Positions 26,509 to 35,577 of a stretch of 64,000 nucleotides of DNA are shown one piece after another. Source of the DNA: Algoriphagus aquaeductus (GTDB taxonomy: Bacteria; Bacteroidota; Bacteroidia; Cytophagales; Cyclobacteriaceae); the NCBI RefSeq assembly GCF_003253485.1, contig NZ_QKTX01000010.1:1-64000 (forward strand), given 5' to 3'. Position 1 is the stretch's first letter. Every line of letters begins with the position of its first letter. The notes below the pieces were generated by a model, which did not search any database, was not told where the DNA came from, and saw only the letters and a list, made by a program, of their open reading frames with translations. The position numbers and the translations under genes are program-made.

Positions 26509-27066
26509 TCAAATCTGTAAATTTCCATCGCCTCTCCACTCCCCCTCCAAAAAACTATAATAAATCGTATCTCTACGCCTTCCGTGTGTCATGAGCGTGT
26601 GGCTTCTTAGGACACCTTCTTCCACGGCACCGATTTTTTGAAGAGCCTTTCTCGCCGGAAGATTCAATACATCTGTTTTGAATTCAACCCGCTTCAGTTT
26701 TAAGGTTTGAAAGCAGTAGTCCAGCATCGCTTTTTTCATGGCGGGATTGATGCCTTTTCCCTGAAAATCCTTACCCAGCCAAGTCCAGCCTATCTCCAAT
26801 CGTTGATCTCGGGGAGAGAAGTTTCCAAAAGCTGTGGATCCGGCTATTTTTCCGGAGGCTTTTTCAATCACGGCAAATTGTAGTCGATCTCCTGAAAAAT
26901 GACCTGCCGCCCAATTTTCAAAATCTTCTTCCTTGCTCAGGTCATGGGTGAAAAATATCCACATCGAGGGATCAACACTCAATTGCTTTAAAAAAGGAAA
27001 ATCCTGCCGGGTCAAAGGCCTCAGCAGGACTAATTCGTTTTCCAAAATCAGATTCCGATCTACCAT
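26509..27066 (-). CDS. RimJ/RimL-like GNAT N-acetyltransferase
   Basis: 185 residues from ATG at 27066 (upstream codons up to 27141 overlap the neighbouring gene and do not look like this family). The GNAT fold is recognised by LRPLTRQDFPFL near the start, IAGSTAFGNFSP, EIGWTWLGKDFQGKGINPAMKKAM (motif A, acetyl-CoA binding around QGKGIN) and VLNLPARKALQKIGAVEEG. It acetylates an N-terminal amino group or small-molecule amine; substrate unknown. The start overlaps the aminotransferase stop by one base (TGATG), so the two are made together. Confidence 0.85.
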   Translation of the reverse strand: MVDRNLILENELVLLRPLTRQDFPFLKQLSVDPSMWIFFTHDLSKEEDFENWAAGHFSGDRLQFAVIEKASGKIAGSTAFGNFSPRDQRLEIGWTWLGKDFQGKGINPAMKKAMLDYCFQTLKLKRVEFKTDVLNLPARKALQKIGAVEEGVLRSHTLMTHGRRRDTIYYSFLEGEWRGDGNLQI

Positions 27067-28190
27067 CAGCCCAATACTTCTTTGATCGCTTGGTTGTAAA
27101 GCTGAACCTCTTCGATGGTCCCGGTGGAGATCCGGCACCAATCATTCAATGGAGGGAATGGCCTTCCAATGATGAACCCTTTTTGGGCCATGGTTTTCCC
27201 CAATTCTGACACATCTTTTCCTGATTGGAAAAACACAAAGTTGGCGTGTGATTCCAGATATGGCAATTTGAGTTCGTCCAAAGTTTTGCACAAGAGGGAT
27301 TTGGCTTCGGCGTTCTTTTGTAAAGAAAACTTGTAAAATTCTTTGTCCTGAAGTGCAGCTTTTCCGGCTTCAATAGCCATGATATTGGTATTGGCTACCA
27401 CCCGGTCCTTGAGTTTCGTCGCCAGTTCGGGTTTGGCGATCAGGTAACCCATCCGGATTCCCGCCAATCCATATACTTTGGAGAGGGTGCGGGAGACCAC
27501 CACGTCATGCCCTTTTTTTACCAACTCGACCATGGAAGGATAATTTGGTTCGGTGATGTAATCATAGTAGGCTTCATCGCTGAAGACTACGGCTCGCTTG
27601 CTGACTGTTTCGCAAAAGTCCATCACCTTTTGGGCAGGTAGAAGCTTGCCCGTGGGATTATTGGGATTGCACAGGAAAACCAGTCTTGTCTCGTGAGACA
27701 CTCTCTTTTCGATTTCTTCCAAATCAAAATCCAGGTCCTTATTCAATGGAACCCAGTTGATTTCAGTACCCCAGAGTTCGGCGTATTCCATCATGGACAA
27801 AAAAGTGGGCGAGCAAGAGATGATTTCTCCCCCCTTTCCAAAAGTGATTCCAGCTACTTTGAGCCCCTCGGTCGAACCGGCTACCAGCACGATATAATCC
27901 TCCGGGACGCCTTCTTTCTCAGCGATCATTTTGACCAGGGAGGCATTGTAACCCCAAGGGTATCGGCATCCGTTGTCAAAGGCGGCGGTCATGGCCTTTC
28001 TCATGGATTCCGAAGGGCCATAGGGATTTTCATTGGAGCCCAATCGGACCGGGCCTGCAAGAGGTCGTGGATTGAATTTTCGAATTTCTTCGGCACTGAG
28101 ATCGGAAATCAACCCGTTTGCACCCAACAGGGTCAGGCCACTGCTTAAAGAAGCGGTTTTGATCCAATCTCTTCTTGATATTCCCTTCAT
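27066..28190 (-). CDS. Tat-exported HisC-like PLP aminotransferase
   Basis: A 374-residue fold-type I aminotransferase. The N-terminus MKGISRRDWIKTASL is a twin-arginine signal (Arg6-Arg7) followed by a hydrophobic stretch, so the folded holoenzyme is probably exported. The family motifs are intact: SNENPYGPS, CNPNNPTGK, SDEAYYDY and the Schiff-base Lys in TLSKVYGLAG. HisC and related enzymes act on histidinol phosphate or aromatic amino acids in the cytoplasm; export makes a histidine-synthesis role unlikely. The window's own hisC starts to the right of position 64000. The coupled GNAT gene follows with a 1-base overlap. Confidence 0.85.
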   Translation of the reverse strand: MKGISRRDWIKTASLSSGLTLLGANGLISDLSAEEIRKFNPRPLAGPVRLGSNENPYGPSESMRKAMTAAFDNGCRYPWGYNASLVKMIAEKEGVPEDYIVLVAGSTEGLKVAGITFGKGGEIISCSPTFLSMMEYAELWGTEINWVPLNKDLDFDLEEIEKRVSHETRLVFLCNPNNPTGKLLPAQKVMDFCETVSKRAVVFSDEAYYDYITEPNYPSMVELVKKGHDVVVSRTLSKVYGLAGIRMGYLIAKPELATKLKDRVVANTNIMAIEAGKAALQDKEFYKFSLQKNAEAKSLLCKTLDELKLPYLESHANFVFFQSGKDVSELGKTMAQKGFIIGRPFPPLNDWCRISTGTIEEVQLYNQAIKEVLG

Positions 28191-28389
28191 GTTTTTTCGA
28201 TTTTGATTGGTAAAATACTAAGCTTTTTCAAAGAATGTTAACAATATTTCATTTTTTAGGCTTCTTTGTTAAATGGAAGTTTTTATGGCGAATAGGGTTA
28301 AAAAATTATTTTTATTCTGATTTTTCAAATTATACAAAATAAGTTTTTAAATTATTGGTAGCGCAATTAACCCTAAACCCAATCTTACT

Positions 28390-29181
28390 ATGAAAAAGAT
28401 TCTAGCTCTGTTGGTTTGTGGGGTGCTTTGGGCAGGAATACTCAAGGCTCAGCAAACTCAGTACATGGTATTCGAGTTCATCAAGGTGGAAAAAGACCAG
28501 CTTTTTGATTACATCGAATTTAAAGACTTGATGGAGAAAGTTTACCGTCAGGCCCTGAATGACAAGCTCATCAATGGTTGGGATATCTGGAGATTGCAGA
28601 ATGGAGCCGACCGTGGGAATTTTCAATACATCATGGTCACTCACTTCAATGATCCGGTGAAAATGATGAATGGATTAGAAGATGAGACCATGATTCAATA
28701 CACCAAAATTGCCTATCCCCATTTGTCGGATGCGCAGGTAAGGACCTTGTTTCAGCAGGCTCTCTCGGTCAAAGATGCCCCGGTGAGACTATACATGAGG
28801 CAATTGGCTGAAACGAATGACAGTTTCCAGTTTAAGCCAGGTGTATTGGCCTCTTTTGATTTGATGAAGGCGGTCGAAGGGAAGTTTAATGATTATGAAA
28901 AAGCAGAAATTGAGGTGTTCAAGCCTATCCATCAAAATCGGATCAATCAGGGAATGATGGGGCATTGGAGCTTTCTTCGGGCAGCCTTACCCCAGGGTTC
29001 AGAGGCGAATTCTACCCACTTGACGGTCAATTTGTATCGGGATTACATGCAGTTTTTCAATGCTCAGGCCTATGAGGATTTGAATCAAACCGCAGAGCAA
29101 AGAGCAGCGGTCAATGCAGGGTTGAATTCAAGAGATCAGAAGTGGATCTATTTGGCCACTTTAGAAAATGTAGTGAGATAA
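28390..29181 (+). CDS. Secreted protein of unknown function
   Basis: 263 residues with a signal peptide (residues 1-20, ending KAQQ). The mature part is mostly alpha-helical with two similar-looking halves. Each has a strand such as YMVFEFIKVEK or HLTVNLYRDYM and an aromatic-rich WDIWRL or GHWSFLR. This suggests a duplicated ferredoxin-like/dimeric barrel fold, but I cannot name a family. It is a single gene with a strong terminator 26 bases downstream, opposite in direction to the aminotransferase gene on its left. Confidence 0.7.
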   Translation: MKKILALLVCGVLWAGILKAQQTQYMVFEFIKVEKDQLFDYIEFKDLMEKVYRQALNDKLINGWDIWRLQNGADRGNFQYIMVTHFNDPVKMMNGLEDETMIQYTKIAYPHLSDAQVRTLFQQALSVKDAPVRLYMRQLAETNDSFQFKPGVLASFDLMKAVEGKFNDYEKAEIEVFKPIHQNRINQGMMGHWSFLRAALPQGSEANSTHLTVNLYRDYMQFFNAQAYEDLNQTAEQRAAVNAGLNSRDQKWIYLATLENVVR

Positions 29182-29207
29182 TAGTCCGGTTTGACTGTTT
29201 CGCTAGG

Positions 29208-29232
29208 AGGCTCCGAAAGGAGCCTTTTTTTT
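29208..29232 (+). terminator. Intrinsic terminator after the secreted-protein gene
   Basis: AGGCTCC, loop GAAA, GGAGCCT, then seven or more Ts: a 7-bp G-C-rich stem with a GNRA loop. Confidence 0.85.
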
Positions 29233-29254
29233 GCTCCATGACTTAGTGGGAGGT

Positions 29255-29433
29255 ATTAGGATGCTGGATTTTAGATACAAGAGTCAAGATTTTAGACATA
29301 GACGAATAAAACGACGGACCCCAAACACTTCTGCTGAGCATTTCAAATGACGAACCCTGAACCTCGAACCCTGAACTTCGAACTTGCTTATCAATTAAAC
29401 ATTTAATCAGTTAATCAAGTAAACATCGATCTT
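29255..29433. repeat. Word-like intergenic repeat
   Basis: The stretch contains TTTTAGACATAGACG, a double copy of CGAACCCTGAACYTCGAAC (29351-29383), then AATTAAACATTTAATCAGTTAATCAAG. The 19-mer CGAACCCTGAACTTCGAAC at 29365-29383 is identical to 23281-23299. Not coding. Confidence 0.7.
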
Positions 29434-30609
29434 TCAAACTTTCTTTTTTTTAAAATACCTATAGATCAACAGCCCCATAAACGGACCGATCGCCAAAAGA
29501 CCTAAATAAACCTTAACCTGAAGAAAATCCGACAGAAATCCGGCTGTCTGAATGCTGACAATGGTTAACCCAAAACCCAGGCAATTCACCAAAGTCAAAG
29601 CCGTCCCTCGATGCTCAGGTTGGACACTCTGGGCTACCAGGGTCGAAAATTGTGGAGAATCTGCGGTCACCCAAATCCCCCAAACCAGCAAGAAAGGAAA
29701 AACCACCGGGGAAGGGATTTCCGGAGCAATCAACAAAATCAAAGCGCAAAAACCGGAGCCCAACAAGCTGACCAAGGCCACTTTTTCACTCCCTTTTTTT
29801 ACTGAAAAAAGACCTCCCACTGCACAGGAAACCCCTCCTGCGGCAATTATGGAAAATGTCCAAAATGCTTGAGTGGAGCCTTCGATTTTTCCCTGAGTCA
29901 AAAACAGAATCAGGACCGGCAAAAAAGCCCAGAAGGTATACAATTCCCACATGTGGCCGAAATACCCTCCGGCGGCACCTTTCAATCGGGGGTTCTTCGC
30001 AAAAGAGGGCAGAAGGCCGAAATCAAGCTTAGGATTGATTTTGCGATATGGACCGTTGGGAATGCCAAATCCAACCAATACGCCGCTGCCTATCGCTAAA
30101 CCTGAGGTAGAAAACAAAAGCACTTTCCAGGAAATAGCTACCTCAAATGCTTTGAGGAAGAATGGAAAGCCGGTACCCAAAACCAGGGCTCCCACCAAAA
30201 AACCCAAAGCCGAACCCAATCCCTTTTCAAAATAATCGGATGCGATTTTCATCCCCACCGGATAAATTCCTGCCAAAAAGAACCCGGTCAAAAATCGGCT
30301 TCCAATCACCCACGTCAATTGCAAAGGCATGATCAGCAAGACAAGATTGGAAACTGCCGCTAAGATAGCACTGAAGAAAAATACATCTGAGGGAGCAAAT
30401 CGGTCGGGAATGGAGAAAAAGGCATACAGGAAGGTTCCTGCTACAAATCCCAACTGAACCATGGAAGTAATCAAAGGGACTAGGTCCTTTTGTCCCAAAA
30501 TGAATTCCAATTCCGGGGCAGCAGCATTGCCGGCAAACCAAAGCGAAGTGCCCAGAAATTGAGCGATCACGATCAATATCAGGGCACTTCGGGAGCTAAT
30601 CGGGGCCAT
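29434..30609 (-). CDS. MFS transporter
   Basis: 391 residues with 12 hydrophobic helices in two bundles (linker near residues 185-205). The N-terminal helix contains AQFLGTSLWFAGNA, found in small MFS exporters. The start ATG at 30609 overlaps the aldo/keto reductase stop by one base, so it is the last member of a five-gene run. The substrate cannot be inferred; since it is coupled to metabolic enzymes, it may move a substrate or product of that pathway. Confidence 0.85.
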   Translation of the reverse strand: MAPISSRSALILIVIAQFLGTSLWFAGNAAAPELEFILGQKDLVPLITSMVQLGFVAGTFLYAFFSIPDRFAPSDVFFFSAILAAVSNLVLLIMPLQLTWVIGSRFLTGFFLAGIYPVGMKIASDYFEKGLGSALGFLVGALVLGTGFPFFLKAFEVAISWKVLLFSTSGLAIGSGVLVGFGIPNGPYRKINPKLDFGLLPSFAKNPRLKGAAGGYFGHMWELYTFWAFLPVLILFLTQGKIEGSTQAFWTFSIIAAGGVSCAVGGLFSVKKGSEKVALVSLLGSGFCALILLIAPEIPSPVVFPFLLVWGIWVTADSPQFSTLVAQSVQPEHRGTALTLVNCLGFGLTIVSIQTAGFLSDFLQVKVYLGLLAIGPFMGLLIYRYFKKKKV

Positions 30610-31628
30610 CAGGCTTTTAGAATCGATTCGATTTCTGCCAGTTCATTTGTGCTGAAGCGGCTGTTTTGTACAGCCGCCACATTATCATCCAATTGCTCCG
30701 GCTTGGAGACACCGATCAGAACAGAAGTGATTCTTGGATCTTTGAGTAGCCAGGCGATGGCCATTTGGGCCAAAGTTTGCCCTCTACGCAAGGCGATTTG
30801 ATTCAAGGCTTGAATTTTGGCAAGTTTTTCGGAAGCGATTTGCTCTGGTTTCAGATATCTTCCGTCTTTGGCAGCTCTGGAGTCAGCAGGGATTCCCTTG
30901 AGGTATTTGTCGGTCAATAGACCCTGTTCCAATGGTGAGAATGCGATGCTTCCGATTCCTTTTTCACCCAGGACATTCATGAGGCCGTTTTCTACCCAAC
31001 GGTCCATCATGCTATACCGAGGTTGATGGATCAGTAGTGGTACGCCCATTTCCCGTAGGAGTTGGTGTGCTATGGCAGTGTCTTCTGCAGAATATTGGGA
31101 AATGCCCACATACAGCGCTTTTCCCTGTCGATGAAGTTGGGCCAAGGCTCCCATGGTTTCTTCCAGAGGAGTGTTGGGATCAGGACGGTGATGGTAAAAG
31201 ATGTCCACGTAGTCCAATCCCATTCTTTTCAGACTTTGGTCACAGCTGGCGATGAGGTATTTTTTAGAACCGAAATTTCCATAAGGACCCGGCCACATAT
31301 CCCAGCCAGCCTTGGAAGAAATCAATAATTCATCTCTGAAGGGCAGAAAATCCTTTTTCAGGATTCTGCCGAAGTTTTCTTCGGCTGATCCGAAAGGAGG
31401 TCCATAGTTGTTGGCGAGATCAAAGTGACAAATTCCCAGATCAAAAGCTCTTCTGAGGATTTTTCTTCCGAGGGTAAAGTCCGCATTGTGACCGAAATTG
31501 TGCCAAAGGCCCAGACTGATTTCCGGAAGTTGGATACCGCTCCTTCCGCAAAAACGGTACTTCATCTGATCGTAACGGTCAGCAGCTGGAAAATAGGGTA
31601 AAAGGGGATTGTGCTCGTTGATATGCAT
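30609..31628 (-). CDS. Aldo/keto reductase (YghZ-like)
   Basis: 339 residues from ATG 31628. A longer frame to 31727 would run into the upstream YfcC gene and adds unrelated residues. The TIM-barrel AKR features are present: GLWHNFG, FDLANNYGPPFGSAEE (catalytic Asp/Tyr region near residue 60), YHHRPDPNTP (catalytic His) and a C-terminal cofactor loop SVLIGVSKPEQL. YghZ-type enzymes reduce glyceraldehyde-3-phosphate and related aldehydes with NADPH. It starts 26 bases after the transporter gene and couples to the MFS gene. Confidence 0.88.
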   Translation of the reverse strand: MHINEHNPLLPYFPAADRYDQMKYRFCGRSGIQLPEISLGLWHNFGHNADFTLGRKILRRAFDLGICHFDLANNYGPPFGSAEENFGRILKKDFLPFRDELLISSKAGWDMWPGPYGNFGSKKYLIASCDQSLKRMGLDYVDIFYHHRPDPNTPLEETMGALAQLHRQGKALYVGISQYSAEDTAIAHQLLREMGVPLLIHQPRYSMMDRWVENGLMNVLGEKGIGSIAFSPLEQGLLTDKYLKGIPADSRAAKDGRYLKPEQIASEKLAKIQALNQIALRRGQTLAQMAIAWLLKDPRITSVLIGVSKPEQLDDNVAAVQNSRFSTNELAEIESILKA

Positions 31629-31654
31629 AGGTAAAACGGGTTGGTGTTTTCGGA

Positions 31655-32989
31655 CTATCCAAACCAAAATATGCCAAGCAGGGTGACAAGCAGGGCAATC
31701 ATGATCAGGAATAGCCAACTCTTCCAAATGTAGGAAATCCAGTCTTTAAAGCTAATACCGGATGCAGCAATGATTGCCATCATTCCACCATTGGTAGGAG
31801 TGACCATGTCCATCAAAGCCGCCGGATATTGATACGCCAGCACGGCTACTTGCCGGGGAATCTGCATCAAGTCCATCAATGGAGCCGTAAGCGGCATAGT
31901 CAAAACCGCCTGACCGGAAGTGCTCGGAACAGGAATATGGATCAGGGCTTGAGAAATAAACATACCTGCCACTCCAACAGCCTCAGGCAGGGACTCAAGA
32001 GGGGAGAAGAGACCTTGAATGATCGGGTCAATCACCGCCCCTTTTTCCAAAATGAGATAAATACTTCTAGCCAGTCCGACGATGATTCCTGCAAAAATCA
32101 TTTCCCCAAATCCCTGTACATAGGTGCGTGCCGTGCCATTGACTCCCATACCAGCAATCAATCCGCAAGTGATTCCGATTACAAAAAAAAGGGCAGACAT
32201 TTCATTGTATCCCCAGTCCAAAGCGGTGATTCCATAGGCCATCAATCCGATTCCTCCGAATGCAATCAGCAGAATTAATCCAAAACGGCCTGAAATCGGT
32301 CTCGGCTTAAACTCTTCCTCCGTCTCCTGTATGGATTTTTTGGCCCCAGTCAAGCGGTGATAGGTGATCCACCCGAGCAAAATGATTACCCAAAACACGC
32401 CACGAAAAGCGGCCCCGCTAAAGGGCTCGACCTCTGCTACTTTTTGGGCAAGTAATGACACAAAAGGATTGATCGGGGAAAAAGCCGCTCCAATCAATGA
32501 ACTTCCCAAGGTAAGGGCCAGGATACTTCTGAGGTCGTAGCGGAGCTTGGCTGCCAGGATGATTATCACCGGTACCATCGGGATGATTTCCTCCTGCATG
32601 GAAATCGCAGTCCCACCCAAGGCAAAAGCAAATCCCAGGAGATAAAACAGCAATGCTTTAGAATTTCTAAATCTGTAAATCAACGCTTCGATCCCGGCCT
32701 GAAGAGCTCCGGTTTTTTCGACTATGAAAAATGCCCCGCCGATAAACAGGATCAGCACCATAATCTCCGCGCCCGCGATCACTCCTTCCGGAATCGCCAA
32801 TACCAAATCACCAATACCCGGCTTTTCTTGTTCAATAGCTTGAAAACTTCCCGGTACCACCAACTCTCTTCCGGTAAGTTCATCCTGTATCCTTTCAAAT
32901 TTTCCGGAAGGGATCAGGTAAGCTGCGATTCCGGCCAAGAAAATGAAAATCAATAAAATAATCAGGGGATGGGGGAAGCTGCGATTCAT
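31655..32989 (-). CDS. YfcC/DcuC-family carboxylate transporter
   Basis: 444 residues with about 12 helices; opens HPLIILLIFIFLAGIAAYLIPSG, typical of YfcC (broken here to the core IPSGKFERI). Two internal repeats carry the conserved turn segments SFAPxxPF-like (GAAFSPINPF) and PTNGGMMAI near the end. DcuC/YfcC members carry dicarboxylates, arginine/ornithine or other small carboxylates. The start overlaps the serine hydrolase stop by 4 bases. Together with the hydrolase and reductase it suggests uptake and processing of a small carboxylate or ester. Confidence 0.82.
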   Translation of the reverse strand: MNRSFPHPLIILLIFIFLAGIAAYLIPSGKFERIQDELTGRELVVPGSFQAIEQEKPGIGDLVLAIPEGVIAGAEIMVLILFIGGAFFIVEKTGALQAGIEALIYRFRNSKALLFYLLGFAFALGGTAISMQEEIIPMVPVIIILAAKLRYDLRSILALTLGSSLIGAAFSPINPFVSLLAQKVAEVEPFSGAAFRGVFWVIILLGWITYHRLTGAKKSIQETEEEFKPRPISGRFGLILLIAFGGIGLMAYGITALDWGYNEMSALFFVIGITCGLIAGMGVNGTARTYVQGFGEMIFAGIIVGLARSIYLILEKGAVIDPIIQGLFSPLESLPEAVGVAGMFISQALIHIPVPSTSGQAVLTMPLTAPLMDLMQIPRQVAVLAYQYPAALMDMVTPTNGGMMAIIAASGISFKDWISYIWKSWLFLIMIALLVTLLGIFWFG

Positions 32990-34104
32990 GGATTTGATAG
33001 TAAAATTGAAATTACGCCTTCTGCAATTTTGAAGCGATGGTCTTTTACATCCCGGGAGTTGGTCAACAGGAAAATCCCGCGGTCAAGCTCTTTGGAGAAG
33101 AAAAATAGCCCATTGTATCCACCTTGTTCGCCGAAGTGCCCCCAAAATGTATAGCCGGAAAGCTGAATTTCCTGGAAACCTGAGGGAACTCCTTGGTTTC
33201 CAGAAAGAAATTCCAGTTCCTTGTGAATGAACCCCATATCCCATCGGCTAAAATGGATCATGGCATTTCCCAGGTCAATTCCTGTACTAATCAACCCGGA
33301 GGAGGGAGAAGGAAAGCGCTCAAAACGGGTTTTTTTCTCCTCCAATCTTTTCCAGATAAAGGTAGGCTGGTAGGCTTTGAGCGGGGTATGGTCTGAGGGA
33401 TGGATGGTCCTGTTGAATTCGGTTCCATTCATTCCCGAGGGTTTCAGGATTTTTTCTTTGGCCAACTGATCGAATTCAATACCAGCATGCGATTCGATCA
33501 CAAAACCCAGCAGATCATAATTGATGTCTGCGTAGTTTTTGGGTTTTTTGTCCAATTCCGGGATCGGAAGATGGTCGGGTAGATTCCGGAGAATTCTGTT
33601 CTCGGATTGAATAAATAGTTGTTCAAGCCTTTTGGGATCTTTCAGGCCGGAGGTGTGATTGAGAAGGTCAGCCAGGGTGATCGACTCAAATTCTGCGCTG
33701 AGTTTTTTGCCTTCCGGAAGAATGGAGTTGACCGTGGATTCCAAGGGAATTTCCTGAGACCGAAAATAGGAGGAAGCTGTGAGGGCTGTAGCCAACTTGG
33801 AAATTGAAGCCAGTGGAAAAGGAGTACTTGTCTTCAGGGAATCCTTCGTTTTGAGGTCCGCAAAGCCCAGGCTTTTCAGAAAAATCAGTTTTTCATTTTC
33901 TACAATTCCCAAGACCAATCCGGGCAACCGAAAAGTCTGAAGACTTTGAAGCATTAAAGAATCAATTTTTTCTTCTTTTGTTTGGGGGAAAGTAGCCCCG
34001 TTCCACTTCACCAAGGGATAGCTTTTCCACCATTCCCAACCCAAAAAAAGGAGAAACCAGATCACCAGCCCAAGTAGGATATAGTTGATTTTCCGGTTCA
34101 TCAT
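32986..34104 (-). CDS. Serine hydrolase, class-C beta-lactamase/PBP4-like family
   Basis: 372 residues. One N-terminal hydrophobic segment (about 7-24) anchors or exports it. The nucleophile motif SxxK is Ser100-Ile-Ser-Lys103. The second motif, usually YxN, reads Tyr191-Ala-Asp193, so the Asn is replaced by Asp; the third motif is probably HFG in GHFGEQGG near residue 335. Such proteins act as esterases, D-aminopeptidases or cell-wall enzymes rather than antibiotic resistance factors. It lies 3 bases after the flavin monooxygenase gene and overlaps the YfcC gene by 4 bases. Confidence 0.82.
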   Translation of the reverse strand: MMNRKINYILLGLVIWFLLFLGWEWWKSYPLVKWNGATFPQTKEEKIDSLMLQSLQTFRLPGLVLGIVENEKLIFLKSLGFADLKTKDSLKTSTPFPLASISKLATALTASSYFRSQEIPLESTVNSILPEGKKLSAEFESITLADLLNHTSGLKDPKRLEQLFIQSENRILRNLPDHLPIPELDKKPKNYADINYDLLGFVIESHAGIEFDQLAKEKILKPSGMNGTEFNRTIHPSDHTPLKAYQPTFIWKRLEEKKTRFERFPSPSSGLISTGIDLGNAMIHFSRWDMGFIHKELEFLSGNQGVPSGFQEIQLSGYTFWGHFGEQGGYNGLFFFSKELDRGIFLLTNSRDVKDHRFKIAEGVISILLSNP

Positions 34105-34107
34105 CTT

Positions 34108-35451
34108 TTAGGCAGTAGGCTCCGTGACTGAGGCCACCTTGTTTTGGGGTGATTTTGAAATGTGATTTTTGGGCAATTCTTTTTTCAGACTTTTTACAAA
34201 AAGATGATAATCCACCGTGATGGTATGTCTCGGGGTATTTACCTGTTTGTAATGCGGATGGGAGACCTCACGCTCGCACAATTCTTCGATGTTTTTGGGA
34301 CGATTCCAGTTTCCGATGAGTTCTTGAGCCATGAGTTTACTTTGCAATTCGGCTCCGGGCCAGATGCATCCCAGAGGTTGAAACATGCCGATAAAGTACA
34401 GATTGGAGATTTTTGGATGAAACATCCTCAGATACAGGGGAACTGGTCCGGAAGAATAGTCAATGAATTCCTTGTCGAAAAAAGGATGGCTCAACCAATA
34501 TCCGGTACAGGCAATGACGGTGTCATATTCTTCTGCCTTTCCGTCCTCAAAAATGACCTTATTGCCGTCAAAGCGCCGGATATCCAATCTCGGTTTGACT
34601 TTTCCATGTCGGATTTTGTGCAGTAGTTCGTCATTGATGGTTGGATGGGTCGCTCCAAAAGGCTCCGTGACTGGCCTCAGCCCATAGGCTTTGTTGTCAC
34701 CCAGCATTACCTTCAGCAAAAGCTGATTGAAGAATCCCCTGATTTTGATCGGAAGCCATTTGGACTGTTCGGCAACTTTGTCGGAGGGTTTTCCGAAGAA
34801 AAATTTAGGAACAATCCTATACCCTCTTCTCCAAGAGATCGCAGTCGTGGCCGATACTCTGCTGGTCTCCACTGCTACATCGCAGGCGGAATTTCCACCT
34901 CCAATTACCAACACCCGCTTTCCTGCAAAAGGAGCAGCTTTTTTGAAATGATGAGCATGAATAAACTCACCGGTAAATTCACCCGGATAGTCTGGGTATC
35001 GGGGTTTCCAATGGTGTCCATTGGCGACTACCAAGTGGGTGAACGTCTCGGTTTTTTCGATTCCGTCTTTTTCTAAAGTGATTTCCCAAGTGAATTCATT
35101 CACCCATTTGCAGTGCTTGACCATCGTTCCAAAACGGATAAAGGGATAAAGGTTGAATTTCCGGGCATAGGCTTGGAAATAATTCCTCAACACTTCGTGA
35201 GAAGGATAGTCAGGCGTGTCAGGATCAAACTCGTCAAAAGTAAAATCCTCGTACTGGGAAAGGGTTTTGGAAGAAATAATATGGGTGGTCTCGAAGACAC
35301 TGGAATGGCTCTCATTTTCGGAATAAATCCAGTTTCCGCCCACCTCTTGGTTTCGGTCAAATGCCACTGCATCCAATCCTTGGTCTAACAGGTTTTTGAG
35401 GGCAGTGATTCCGGAAGGCCCTGCGCCAATCACAGCTATTCTATACTTCAT
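34108..35451 (-). CDS. Flavin-containing monooxygenase
   Basis: 447 residues. The FAD site is GAGPSG at residues 9-14, the NADPH site GGGNSACD near 190. The FMO signature FxGxxxHxxx(Y/F) is seen as FTGEFIHAHHF near 163-173, and ACTGYW near 325 is the second ATG-like motif. The enzyme oxygenates a soft nucleophile (N- or S-containing) or performs Baeyer-Villiger oxidation with NADPH and O2. It heads the five-gene minus-strand run (FMO, serine hydrolase, YfcC, AKR, MFS). An esterase downstream of a possible Baeyer-Villiger enzyme is a sensible combination, but this is inference. Confidence 0.88.
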   Translation of the reverse strand: MKYRIAVIGAGPSGITALKNLLDQGLDAVAFDRNQEVGGNWIYSENESHSSVFETTHIISSKTLSQYEDFTFDEFDPDTPDYPSHEVLRNYFQAYARKFNLYPFIRFGTMVKHCKWVNEFTWEITLEKDGIEKTETFTHLVVANGHHWKPRYPDYPGEFTGEFIHAHHFKKAAPFAGKRVLVIGGGNSACDVAVETSRVSATTAISWRRGYRIVPKFFFGKPSDKVAEQSKWLPIKIRGFFNQLLLKVMLGDNKAYGLRPVTEPFGATHPTINDELLHKIRHGKVKPRLDIRRFDGNKVIFEDGKAEEYDTVIACTGYWLSHPFFDKEFIDYSSGPVPLYLRMFHPKISNLYFIGMFQPLGCIWPGAELQSKLMAQELIGNWNRPKNIEELCEREVSHPHYKQVNTPRHTITVDYHLFVKSLKKELPKNHISKSPQNKVASVTEPTA

Positions 35452-35558
35452 GGAGTTACCTGGGTTGTATTACTTGGAAACTACGAAGATTTCTCTTCGA
35501 CCATTTCCATTCTTAATCTAGAACAATTTTTTTGATTATGGTTCAGCGGCTTTTCGAA

Positions 35559-35577
35559 AGTCAACTCAAAGTTGACT
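35559..35577 (-). terminator. Hairpin over the stop codon of the sirtuin gene
   Basis: AGTCAACT (35559-35566) pairs with AGTTGACT (35570-35577) around a 3-base loop; it spans the sirtuin stop codon. The T-run on the minus strand is short, so its terminator function is uncertain. Confidence 0.4.

Noticed and set aside
32986-34104. Beta-lactamase giving antibiotic resistance
   Set aside because: The fold is shared by many esterases and peptidases, the YxN motif is altered, and the gene sits in a metabolic run.
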